NCBI GenBank assembly: GCA_003342815.1
Contig: PTEX01000024.1
Coordinates: 5,828,786 to 5,892,785, forward strand
Direction: 5' to 3'
DNA length: 64,000 nucleotides
DNA from: Eudromia elegans
Lineage: Eukaryota; Chordata; Aves; Tinamiformes; Tinamidae
Shown here: positions 21,674-33,499 of the stretch, one piece after another
Position numbering within the stretch: position 1 is the stretch's first letter
How the letters are laid out: each line of letters begins with the position of its first letter
Program-made: the position numbers and the translations under genes
The notes under the pieces: generated by a model
The model's input: the letters and a program-made list of their open reading frames with translations, nothing else
What the model was told of the DNA's origin: nothing
Database searches by the model: none

Positions 21674-24600
21674 CATACCACATGGCCCAAGCTGATACTG
21701 ACCAAGAGGCTTTTCTGGCCAGTCAGTAGTTATGAACTTTCAAGTGTTCATGCCAAAATACCCATGATTGTAGCTTGCCAGTTTGTTTAGCTGATGTATA
21801 TTTTTTTTCCTTTTCCACATATTTGCATATTTTCTTCTTGCTGTGCTTTAATGTCCAATACAAGGGAATACAAGATGTGCACTGTAAAATGCTGAGGTCT
21901 TTCTGATAGCATTGACTCTTCTGTCATAGTTCAGCTCAGTCATCTTGACTATAATGATATTGTGAGATTGAATTATTTCCCTTTTGAAATTGAGACATTG
22001 ATAAAAGTTGACAGAAAGGCTCATAATGCATACAGACATCTTGAAAGGACAAGGGTGGCACTTTCAATCTCTTGGATGTTGCTGTAATCAATGAAAATAT
22101 TACCATTCTGTCTTGTACAATGATTCCAAGTTGTTGTGAGGACTAACGATGCTAATTATGGGGGTTTTCCTTTTGGTGATTTTTTTTTTTTCTGGTTGGA
22201 TGTAAACACTAGTGTTGGACCCAATCCCTTTCCTGCTTCCTCCATTTGAAATGAGAGAAAAGTAGGAATACAGGATCAAGTCCTTAATTTGTTATTTACA
22301 TCTAATTTGAAGCTTGATGTCCAAGGCCAAGCTAATAGGTTAACAGAATAACTTACTGACTGTGAACAACTTGTGTTAGACAGAAAGCAATTTGGTCGAG
22401 GGCACAGCCTGTTGGAAGTTTGCCATTTCTCTCTCTTTTTTCTTTTTGTTCTATTCTGCACTCCCACTCCTGTAAGCATCTTCTCCATCCACTTCCTATG
22501 GTAACTGGCCTTCCTTCCTGAAATCTTTCTAAATACAAAATTATTGACAAACACAGTTTGTATTTGTGTTTGATACAAAAGTTTTCAAAGGAACTTCACA
22601 GGCACTAATCAGACTAAAAATGCAAATCTAAATTCTGTCTCATTCTATGGCTTCCTTTGGAAACCATTTCTTACAAGCACACTTGGGCAGAAGATGCAGC
22701 CCCAGCAGCAATAAATCATAAGACACTCCACTGCAGCTGCAACAAGACTAGTTAGGATCCTATTCATGAAAAAGGCTTAGGCAGTCTATTTTCTTTGCTA
22801 TACTCTGCTGTGCCATTTCTTGCCTTTATAGATCAAGTGAAAAGACTCTCAGAATGCTCTTATAATTGTCTCCTTAGAATTATAATCTGCACATGCATTT
22901 TTCTAAAAGATAAAAATACCCAAATCTTAATGGAGCCTTTTAAAATGGAACATCATTAACTCCCCAACCTCCTTCATAGTTTTGTAAATCTCTTTAATAA
23001 GAGTGAGAAGAAGCTTAGAGAGGTCTCGCTAATCAAAGGTTCGACCTGGAATTACTTTGAATTTGTGTTATGGAGTCAGCAGGTTTACCATAGTCGTCAT
23101 AACAGAGGATCTTTTGAGGCACTTTGCAGGTAGAGCTGTAAAGAGAATAAGTATTACATAAAACTTCCTAAAACATCTGCATAACCAATTACCCATCAGA
23201 GCACTAATATTGTGAAAAGCCATATTCATAGAGCATTGGGACTAAGCTTCCTTGCTAGTTCAAAGCCTGAATTTGCAAGTCAGAAGTGATGTGCCCAGTC
23301 CTTCGTGACCATGTGTAACTTGTCTCAAAGGAAGGCGCTGAGGACACAAAGATGTGTGAGGCCTTGTGACTCCACTTGTTTTGAGCTTCTTGGTGGGTGG
23401 TGATCCCCTGAAGGGATGGGCAGCTCGGCTGCCGGAGCAGGTTTGCTGTGTATGTCCGTGCCCTGTCCCTTTGGCTAATGGAGTTGTTTCTCTGCAGAAT
23501 GGTTGACCTCAGTTGCCCCTGCTGTAACTTTTTATAGGGCCTCTAAAGCTTAGGCAGAACTTCCAGTGCTGAGCGGTGAGTCTGCACCCAATTTACTGTA
23601 AAATAGTTAATGTTTGAATTTCAGAGTGGTTTGAATAGAATCATCTAACATATATATATAGTGCTCATGATATGCCAGGGACTTATTATAAGATAGGTCA
23701 GATTTTTCTTTGGCAGTATCCCTATTTTCAGCCTTTTGTTGGCTCTTGTTTTCACGGTTGGACTTGGCAGGAATATCCTCTCAACATCCCTGTAACTGCT
23801 GAGTAAGGACAGAAGTTGGAGCTTGCAGAAGTCAGCATTGCAGTACAGGTAGCCTTTGCTCTAGAGAGTGTAAATCTGTGTGCTAGGCCTCCATGCCTCC
23901 ATGGAGCATACGTTATACGTCACTAAATTTGTAAGACCTGGAGGCAGCGCTACAGTGTTGACAATACAGTTATGAAGTCAACAGGGCAGGTCAATCTGCA
24001 TTTCTCTTGCTTGTCCATTCCCCACCCTACATCCTGATTTTCTTGTTCTGCAGGAGTGCAAATTGCCTGTGCAGAGAAGCAAGTGCATGCCCATTCGTTA
24101 CCAACTGACTGCCTGGTGACAGGTGATGACATCTGAACCTTCCCAGAAGCAGCACTTTCTCACCATGATAGTGCTCAGCCTTCTGCATGTGGGGTCTGGG
24201 CTTTCTGTTCCCCTCCCAGCCACTCTCCAGCCTGTGCTGCAATCCTGCCAAGCTGCAAAGCCACGTCCTTGGAATGTTCCTCTCTCCCAGCTGCCCAGGA
24301 TGCAGATACTGTCGAGCGCTTCCCACAGATGCAGAGCCGCTCTGTGCTGACGCCCTGCAGGGCAGCTATGGAGGCCTCCCTCAGGGGCAAGAGGAGAAGG
24401 TGGGAAGAGGGGAGTGTGTTTTCCCTCTCCCAGCTGTGGGAAGAGAAGGGCTTTTCAAAGAGGACCCTGATCTGGAGAAGGGAAGCAGAGAGAGCCTGCA
24501 GGAGTGCTGGGCAGAGAAGAGATGGGAGAAAACAGGACATGAAAGCAACATTACAGAAAGCATTTTTTGCTTGCTGTAGCCCAGCAGCTGCACATTTTTA

Positions 24601-24693
24601 AAGTGGAAAGTCTCTGTGGCTCCTGAAGGAGTCTTTTCAGAGACTGTGGTAGGAGTCTCTTCTTTTTCTTTTTTCTTGTTAGTTTGAAGGGAG

Positions 24694-24711
24694 TTTTTTT
24701 TTTTTTTTTTT
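24694..24711 (+). repeat. Poly(T) tract (18 T)
   Basis: A homopolymer run is followed by AAAAAAG. It is simple sequence with no attached element recognised. Confidence 0.75.
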
Positions 24712-27700
24712 AAAAAAGAAAGACTTTATATACTCTGATTAAGTGCTCTTTCTTCCTTGCAATGATAGCATTAAAGAAGTTGCAAGTGAACTTATTAGGC
24801 TCTTGTGTACAACACGTGCACATCCTACCCCAGAGCTTGGTTGCTAAATGTAGACAGATTTCTCTGCAAGATGTTCGATGGTTTCCGTCCCTCCTGAGGC
24901 TTATGACAGAGGAGGTTTCAGTTCTTGTCAGGAGCCCCTAGCCTTCTGTTAGAATTAAAGGTCTCATTTCTACAGACTTTGGGGAAACTTGGTGCTGATA
25001 GTTTAGTCTGATTAGGTGACAGCAAGGCTGAAATAATGTTGAGGAAAACATCAGTGCAGAGTTGCTTGCACAAGGAGAATATCTGAGGCGATCCCAGAAG
25101 TACTTGGCATTGGAAGCCCAGCTCAGGTGGGGGTACTAAGCCCATCTGATGGGATGGGGAAAGGGTGCAGTAAGGCACTGGCAGTACTGCATTTAGAGAA
25201 CAGCACTGGGGCACTGCAGGCTTTCTGAACGCCTCGGAATTTTTGAATATTTTAATTTTTGTTACCCTTCTTTTTGGAGAAGGATGGTAGATACAAACTC
25301 CATAAGCGGAAGCAGCCTGGAACCCTTGAACACATCAAATCCAGGATTCTACCTCCATATGTGGCTGAAAGTGGTGGCCCAACAGCAAGCACAACAAAGT
25401 AAAGTATTTAACTCGTTTAGCAGTAGTGGTGGGAGGTTTGTGACTTTGCATCATTCTGCATAATACTCTGGAGAGGCAGAGATGTGGTTATTCCTGCTTG
25501 TAACCAAAAACAGGACAAAACTCCTCTTTCTGTCTGGGCAGTGCTGTTGTAAGTAGTGAGATGGTCTGAGGGAAAGGAGATGAAACGGCTCCAGGTCCCT
25601 GTTCTCCTTTGTCGCAGCAGGGAATGTCGGCCTCTGTCCTGTGTTTGACCCTGCTCCTATTAGATATGATGCAGAAATACCTACAAACTTTTCTATGACA
25701 GTATGAGATGACACTTCTCTATGACGGAAAGATCAGATCCCTAGTGTTTGTTGCTGACATATGCTGTGATGCTTCTGTGCTGTTCTTGCAGGTACTGTGG
25801 AGAGCAGAGGATGATCAGATCTTGTTAGGAAAAAATAATTCTCTGGAGAAATAGATGGTCTGTGGCTTGTGCTCCACAGCCGTAAGGCATTTCTTGTATG
25901 GACAGAACTGAATATTCCTTGAACCATTCTGCTGCCTGGAAGATCAGGCCTCTCCTGGCAGGGAGACGTGGCCTTGTGAGTGGGACGTTGTGGGAGGGCA
26001 GTACGGGTGGATGGTGAGAGACCCAGGCTAAATGCACCCTGTTGCTGCCACACTGCAAGTGGGGCAATGCCTTTGTCAAACCTTCTCTAGCGTTTGGTGA
26101 GGAGCATCTAAACGGATGGTGTGAAGACAGGCCCAGCTGCTTTACAGGTGACAGGATTATTCACCCTTTCCGCATTTTAGCCATGTAATTTAGACCTCTG
26201 AGTCACATTCTAGCCCTGCTGGAAACACCTACTGATCTCCACAGAAGGTGGGAGGTATATAAACTCCTGTCTTCTGATGCATTTTTGAAATTAGATACTT
26301 AGGCTATGTGTGTACCCTTTTCATGTACACAAAGCCAGAGTAGGAAAAATAAAAATAATGCCTTTTATTCCTTGGAGCTCTGACATCTGTTTCCAATTCT
26401 TTGATTTTCATACCATGCCATTTCCTCATCTATTTTACTGGATGCGTAGGAGCAAGCCTTTATTGCTTCCAATATTTAGATAGAATGAAAACTATTGCTT
26501 AAATGAATAGCTCCTGAAATTGTTTCCTTGCTGGGAATCGTTAATACGCCATATGGATTCAGCTCATGTGTCTGAGCTAATATTGCACCTAGAATTACTA
26601 ACTCTATTTTGATCCTTTAACCCGTTATTGGACAGAAGAGGAAGATTTCTTTTTTGCCTTTGAGTGACTGTGGTCTCAAATATGAGTCTTGGCAGCAGTT
26701 CTTTCACGATGTCGCACTTGAGTGTCCTATCCTCCCAGGACAGGGTTTATGTCCATTGCTTACAGAATTGCAGGATGTGTTGCAGTTTCCTCTCCACTCA
26801 GAGGCTGGGGAAATTCAGCAGGAATGGACTGGAGTTGTCAGGGTTGGGAGGGTCAGAAAAGGCTGAGAGATGAAAATGCATAAGGGATGAGATGGCAACT
26901 GTTAAGAGAATTCTTCTAGGCAAGCTGCTGTAACTGGTTGTACTTACTCTTTCAGCCCACTAAAAATGTACAATTAAACAAGCTTTAATGGCCTTCCTTA
27001 AGCCTTTCTGATGTTTACCTCCTACATGCAGGCAAGGAAGAACCCGCAGATGGTCAGTTCTTCTAGTTCAGCTGATGACTGGTAATTCATTAAGATATGG
27101 TAATTTAATTGCTTGTGATTTGTCTTTCTCTGCTCTTAGCATCTGAGCAAGAAGATAGTTCTGAATTGTAGAGGAAATAATCCTTCCTGACTTATCCCCC
27201 CCACCCCCTGCCAAATATCCTGTGGGAAGACTAATGCTAAGAAAGTGTCTATTAGCATAAGTGGTGATTAGGTGTAGTGAGCATTAAACTTCAATGTACC
27301 TGTTCCCTCCCTATGCCACTACAGCTTTCAGTGCAGAGGCCTGAGAACCGCAGTAAGCAGAACGAGAAATAGTGGAAGCTTTAGCTCAGCTTGGCACTGG
27401 GATGAGAGTGGGTTGGAGAGCCTAACAGATGAGATGGGGTAGGGGAAAACAGGTGAATTGAAGCTGTAGTTAGAAAACTAGCCCTAACATACTCCTTTAT
27501 GGGTTAGTAATGACACTGCTACTGATGTACTTGCCTCACCGTGTCTCAGAAGAGATGTGTAGTAATGACAGGATGTCACTGTGCCCCTCTTAGGCTGGCA
27601 TAGGGGACCTGGCCTAGCTACCCAAAGCAAGAGGCTGTTTGGTCCTGTGCTGCCAGGCAGAGAGCAGCTTGTGAGGAGAGAGTCTGCCTGCTTAGCTCAG

Positions 27701-30700
27701 CTCCTTCCTGTTTCGCTGCTCCGGCACCACCTGCTCTCACTGTGCCAGTGAGTATCCAGCATGAGTGAGAGAGCATTCTTCGCTACTGTCATTGTGGAAA
27801 AGCAACATAAATACTTCAGTTAAGTATTTCTGATAATGCAGAATTTATGTGGGCTATGCCAAAAAGTGACTTCCACCATTGCTATATCTGTTTTGGGGGC
27901 AGAGAGAAAGAAGTCCAAGTAGTTTATAGATCTGTTCTGCAAGAAGGCTGGGGAAGGCAGAGACAAGAAAAGAGCCTCTTCTGAGAAGTCAAAGCCCTCT
28001 GGAAAAATCTGGTCTGCAGCCGTTTAACAGGTGGCCGTTAGAAGAAACAGAGAGGTAGGGCTAGTTCTGACCTGATCAAGTATCTTTCCTGCATGATTAA
28101 CTCTGTAGCGGCAAATATGGCCATGGCATCTTCTTTCCCTGGCTGCCTCAGTTGTCAGTCTTGGACCACTGGGATGCCTGACTTATTTATTTTATTAACA
28201 AGTGTCCCTTGTTGTCATATATGTGAGATGTGCCCTGAAAGCATTATTTTGGAAGATTACTATTTCTACCATCATGTTTAGAGAGGACTAGACTTCTCTT
28301 CCCTCTGTCTGTAGCAGTTTCTAGCTCCAGCCTTGCTTATATATTTATGTTGAGACACTGCATAGGAGCATCTACTAAGTTTAGGTTCAGATCCCTTGGA
28401 AATAGAACTCCCACTGGTAAGAAGGAAGCTAGGGGATGGTGCAGAGCTGGTAGCAGTGTCCCAACTGGAAAGCATCTCCGAGTAGAATGTATGTGTTTAC
28501 CACAGTCGGCAGAGCCCAGGAAAGGAGATTTTTTGGCTTGAAAGTGGTTACCATAATGTCAAAGCACCCCAAAATGTTCAGACCCGTTCACAGCTCTTCA
28601 CTGGTGAAACCCTCCAGCAGAGGATAAAGCAGTTGCGTGGAAGAGTGCTTTGAGGTAGCCGTCAAAAACTTAAGCAAATGAAACTTTTCCTTGAATTGTG
28701 GTGGGATGGCTGAAGTGTTGGAGATTGCTTAGTAGGGCTGAGATGCTTTCTAATCTCATGGAAATTAGTCAGCAGATTGCTGTCTGCAGTGCCTTTGCTT
28801 CCAAGCATGTCCATTTCTGAAGGGAAAATATGACCCTTGCAGAGCTTCTGCTCCAAGCTCACAGTCAACACTGTGTCTTGCTCTGAGCCAGCCACAAGGG
28901 CTGGAGTAGAGTATAGTTACAAACCTTGACATGCTGTGGGCAAAAAGGACTAGGAAGTTGCTGACTCTCTTCTGGGAGAGAAGAAACTGCCTGGAAGCCT
29001 TTACGCTTTGTTAAGCTATGAGGTAGTCTGCTGCCTGCTGTAGTTTAACTCCAGTTGTCCTTCAAACCCACATCTAAGCTCTCAGCAGTGAGAGGTCTTG
29101 TAAACCCTTTTATTTGGGCTGCTTGAAATGTCTTGTTGAATGACCAGTGATAAAATCCCTTGCATTAAATTAAATGTGGAAACTAGCAGCATGGCACCAG
29201 ACAGACCACAGTGCCGTGCGATACAGTGCCCAGTGTGACGTTAGTCATGGGCTGTGGGGAGCATTTCCACAAAGTGAGTAAATAACAATGTGTGGCTCTC
29301 TCTATAAGCTCTGCACCACCTTTGAAAGACCCAGAACCAATTTTTAACACCTGCTTACTTATCTGCCCTGGCTCAGAGGTTGGATACAGATGTGCACACA
29401 GCTCGGCTGAATAAAAGCACTTGGGGGGAGACTTTTTTAAAGAAAAAGCTGGTTGCAGTAAGCCCTTTCTTTTGTGCCTGGCTGCAGAATAAATAGAAGG
29501 GTTGGGAGGAAAGAGAAATGGGATGTGTTTTCCCTTTTGCCTGTATGATGACTGGGGCAAGAGTGTTTGCCAGATCCCTCCTTCAGCGAGGAGAGGCCTG
29601 ATTCCTAGGAGCTGATCCTGAGGCAGGATGCTGCTGTACTGCTAGAGCACTGGGGGTGGGAAACAGCCCTGCTCTGCAGGGCTGGGGCTACTTGCCTTGT
29701 TTCCTGGTCGTGCACTTAGAAAGAACTCATCACAGACTGTGGACCTTTGGCCTGGGCCCTGCATGGGTAGAGGGGTTCTGAGTGATGGGGTTGCTGTGCC
29801 TGTGGGGCTATGTGGCTCCTGCAGTGCTTAATTCCAGGCTCTGCTGGCACCTGCTGCTCTGGTTTGCTCTGAATAGGATGGGGGATGGATATTATCTCAA
29901 GGTGCAGTGGGATGCAGTATCCTATTATAAAAAGTAAATTTTCTGTAATCATGGGTAATAATAGCCTAAATATTCAGCGTAAAGCTCACACAGGTCGCTC
30001 GATGAAGCTGAAATGGCATCATGAGCCTTAACCCTTAAGAGTTTCCTGGCTCCCTGGCTGCCTGGTAGATACAGGTGTGTCTCATATTCTGCTGAACACT
30101 GGCCTGCGTGCTCTGTGTTCTCCCAACAGCCCTGCACTGCAACAGGAGCTCTGGAGAAGGGGAATGGAGCTTTAGACAGGGAAAAGGATAGATGGGAAAC
30201 CATTCCTGTCTCTGTTAGATCAAACAAGTGATCCTGAGGCTCAGAAACACTGTGCAGAAAACAGTAGGTGAGTGGGGTGTCAGACCTAACTAGGTAAAGT
30301 AAGGATTGTCATGTTGGATTCTTTTTTCTCCTAAAGATCTGTTTCTGGACAGAGATGTTTGTTTATATCAGTGGGAGCTGAGGCCTTTTGTAGAGGATGA
30401 GTTAGAAAGTGCTTAATTAGGAGGGTGGAGAGCAACTTGAAATGAAACCTCCACCTTCCCAAGGAGCGTGACATTGTGTGGCTCAGCTGTAGAGACTCTA
30501 TTGATTAATTCCTGCTGTCTTGAAATGCTGTTGTGCTAGCTACCTTAAGCCAATGGTGTTTTCATAATGAAATGGAAAGGACTTGAAATAATGAGGCACA
30601 AAAATAATCACTGTGGTGGGGCAATGAAAAATTTAGTCTTAAAAAGTCTGCACACTGCCTTTTGCTGTGTGATTGATCAGGGCAGGGACAGGGCAGCATG

Positions 30701-30922
30701 TCACGCTGACTGCTCTGCTTTCTTCTGTCTGTGGTGATGCAAAGAGGGCAATTTGAGAAATCAAGGTGAGCTCTACATAACCCTGACAACAGACTGAGGG
30801 TACTTTAACTGACTTCAGGCTCCTTGATCAACACGATGAGTAAATTGAGACAGCTAATAGGATATCAGAAAATCATGCAGAACTTGTCCTGCTGGAAGAA
30901 GGGAGCCCACATCTACCCCTCC

Positions 30923-30955
30923 AAAAAAAGAAAAAAAGAAAGAAAAAAAAAAAAA
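30923..30955 (+). repeat. A/AAAG-rich tract
   Basis: A purine tract of A runs broken by single G's. A 26-T run starts about 70 bp downstream, so the two could pair as a loose inverted repeat. Confidence 0.75.
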
Positions 30956-31022
30956 CCTCAAAGCCCCCTCAGGAAATTTCTTTGTTATTCTGAAAACAAG
31001 CAATACAGCTAGTCCTCATTGA

Positions 31023-31048
31023 TTTTTTTTTTTTTTTTTTTTTTTTTT
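31023..31048 (+). repeat. Poly(T) tract (26 T)
   Basis: An uninterrupted T run. On the - strand it reads as poly(A), so it could be the tail of a retroposed copy, but no source gene was recognised next to it. Confidence 0.8.
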
Positions 31049-31305
31049 GACAGAAGGGAAAGGAAATCTGTTTTAATATTTGAGCAGTGGAATAGTCCCA
31101 TAGGCAGCTCTGACTCATGGCATATTCATTGCAGGAAGAAACCACAGGAGAGAAGAGCAGGAGGAAGGAGCCTCTTCTCTCTGACAGTATTCTGATCTTT
31201 GATGGAAAATGTTTCTATGTACTGAATATAAGAAGGGATCAAAAGCTATTGCATCACATCCTGTGAATACAGCCAATGAAGGAAGCTGTTCAGGTATAAT
31301 GACTT

Positions 31306-31342
31306 TATTGCAATTGAAACAGTTTCATTGCAATTGAAACAG
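31306..31342 (+). repeat. Direct repeat ATTGCAATTGAAACAG, two copies
   Basis: ATTGCAATTGAAACAG occurs twice with only a few bases between the copies, an evident local duplication. Each copy contains the palindrome TTGCAA. Confidence 0.75.
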
Positions 31343-33149
31343 GCATCAGCAGAAATTGCCAGTTGCTAGCCAGGGTTCTTACTTGATTTTACATAAAATG
31401 GAGGAAAAAAAAATCCGTGCTTTTGTGTGTATTTGCCTATCATCCTCTGTTTCATAACCTTCAAGAACTTTTGCTGACTACTATTCACTTCAACTTTCAG
31501 ACAGAGCAGATCATGGTATTTGCCCCTTATGGATGGGTCAGTCTCAAGCCAAATTAATTTGAAGCTTTCCAGATTCAGAGCTGTTGCCTTCTTACAATTC
31601 CAGCTGAACACAAGGGTAGCCAGAGGGGCTTGTTCTGTCTTGGGATACACCTGGATTCGTGTAGATGTGGTGCTGCTAACCTGAGAGCAGCCTTCAGCAG
31701 GGGAGGTGCTGAGCTGAGAGCAGGACTTGGGCTGTGTTCCAGAAAGCCCCAGATGGTTTGCCAGGGATAGAAACCAGGTTCGTGCAGTCATGATGATCTT
31801 TTATTTCTCCACCTGTATTAGTGAGATGAATATATGCTAAAACTGATGTCGTAACCATAAACATCAGTAAGAATTGCCCTGCTTAAAAGAAGTCAAACAA
31901 GGAGGAGTCAAACCTACTTGTTGGTGTTTAGGAGGAAAACTCATTGTGTTCTGCTCTGCAGATGAGGCCTGGGCAAAGAGATTTTAGGATATTTTGTGTT
32001 TTGTTTCAGTGTAGCACTGAGAACTATTCTGGAAAAGAGCTACTTAAACTAATAGTTTGATGGCTTTGTTAAACCATAAGTTTCTCCAGTATAATGTATG
32101 GTTCAAAGATGGGATTCTTTTTTAGTATACTTCTGAAAATTCAACTCTCCTTCCCTGAAAAATATTCTTGATAGTGGGAACCAATGGTGCTATAACTAAT
32201 AAGAGTCCCATTGTGTTCAAGAAGCAAAGTATTTCCCCAATTAAAAAAAAGTGGTTTATATGTTAAACATTGATGTATAACCTGAGTTACAGAGCTGTAG
32301 ATTTAAGTCCCAGTGTAATATGGATGCAATTGCAAAAATCAATGCATAAAGGAGAGTCCAGAAGAGAAGTAAATTTAGCAGGAGACAGAAAATCAAAACA
32401 GATTCCAAACAAATTAGAAATTAAGACTACAGCAGCTTGAGCTAAGCTTGCCTTATGGGGAAAGCTTATTAATGTAACCAAGGTGATTTTCTTTTCTTTT
32501 TTTTTTCCCTCCAGAACTCCCCAGCAGTAGCATTTGCCCATGTCATGTCTCTTCTGGATTACTTATAAAACAATGAGAGTAGCAGATCAACAATGATAAA
32601 AGCCCAAGAAAATAATTAAAGCTTTACAACATGTTGAAACTTTAAAGATATTGGAAGGTGCTGATACAGAGTCTGAGTAACTGAACTGTAGCAATATTGC
32701 ACAGCTGAAGCAATATCACTTTTAGTGTAGAGAAATATCCTGTATTTCCCAGATCTAATAAAGTATATTGGGTCTGTAATTTGTTTTAGAAAAAGATCCA
32801 AGTGCTTTGCATTTGTTTAATCTAATCTTAACCTTTGCTAAAATGAAAGGGCTTTGTCTTGCACGTCCCTCAGAGAAAGATTCACCTAATGTGAATCTGT
32901 TAGTAGAGAGCAGTCTCCTGTGGTTACAATAGTGGAGTTGTGGCTGCAACAACCCCCTTAGTTTTGTGCCTAAGACTAGGTGAATCGTTTTGTCCCTGCC
33001 TGTCTATCCCAAACCAAGAGAAATCTCCATCTTTCCTATTGGTGGTAGGGAACTGGTTTAATAAGAACTGGAAGTCTTGCAACTTTCCACTCTCTAAACT
33101 ACTTGTAGGAAGAGAAGGCTCAGGTCACCTGTTTGTTCCCTGCAGCCTC

Positions 33150-33475
33150 CTGTTTGGAAGATGATCAGGAGAAGATGGATCCAAATTATTCTTGGAGATG
33201 TGCAGCAACAGCAGGAGAAGCCATAGGCATAGTTTGGGAACTAAGAAATTCTGCTTGGGCATAAGGGGAACCTAGTTATTTTACCACAGGGATGGTCAAG
33301 CATTGGAACAGAGTACCCAGAGAGGCTGTGGGATCTCTGTCCTTAGAGGTTTCAAAGCCCAGCTAGACAAGTCCCTGAGCAACTTGCTGTTATTGTCCCT
33401 GCTTTGAGCTAGAGGCTGAACTAGGTCTCCTGAGTTCTCTCCCTCCCAAACTCTCCTCTAACCCAAATAACCTTT
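33150..33475 (+). mobile_element. CR1-type LINE fragment, 3' region
   Basis: The sequence follows the CR1 consensus 3' part as I remember it. Successive blocks include AAATTCTGCTTGGGCATAAG, GGTCAAGCATTGGAACAG, CCCAGAGAGGCTGTGGGAT, TTAGAGGTTTCAAAGCCCAG, AGACAAGTCCCTGAGCAACT and CCTGCTTTGAGCTAGAGGCT. It lies in sense orientation. The typical 3' end with ATTCTATG-type octamers was not found, and a T/G homopolymer tract follows instead. It is 5' truncated, has no usable reading frame and is clearly an old, inactive copy. CR1 is the dominant LINE of birds and other reptiles, so this is the main clue to the host. Confidence 0.88.
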
Positions 33476-33499
33476 TTTTTTGGGGGGGGGAGGGGGGGG
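33473..33499 (+). repeat. T9-G9-A-G8 homopolymer junction
   Basis: Nine T's (33473-33481) run into nine G's, one A and eight G's (33482-33499), directly after the CR1 fragment. The G runs could form a quadruplex-like structure on the + strand. Confidence 0.8.

Larger units (their letters stand above)
18173..33145. other. Long noncoding stretch, part 1
   Basis: About 15 kb with no coding exon I can recognise. It holds short direct repeats at 21326-21361 and 21637-21673, T runs at 24694-24711 and 31023-31048, an A/AAAG-rich tract at 30923-30955, a 17-bp direct repeat at about 31306-31342, and AT-rich unique blocks at about 20270-20780 and 26380-26640. All open frames are short and unrecognised. 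A noncoding RNA gene cannot be excluded from sequence alone. Confidence 0.5.

Noticed and set aside
23020-23060. tRNA B-box-like GGTTCGACCTGG
   Set aside because: No matching A box or acceptor stem is present at the right distance, so it is not a tRNA gene.
24175-24601. Several overlapping open frames of 100-130 codons on both strands
   Set aside because: They are mutually overlapping in a GC-richer patch, with no homology recognised and no splice context.
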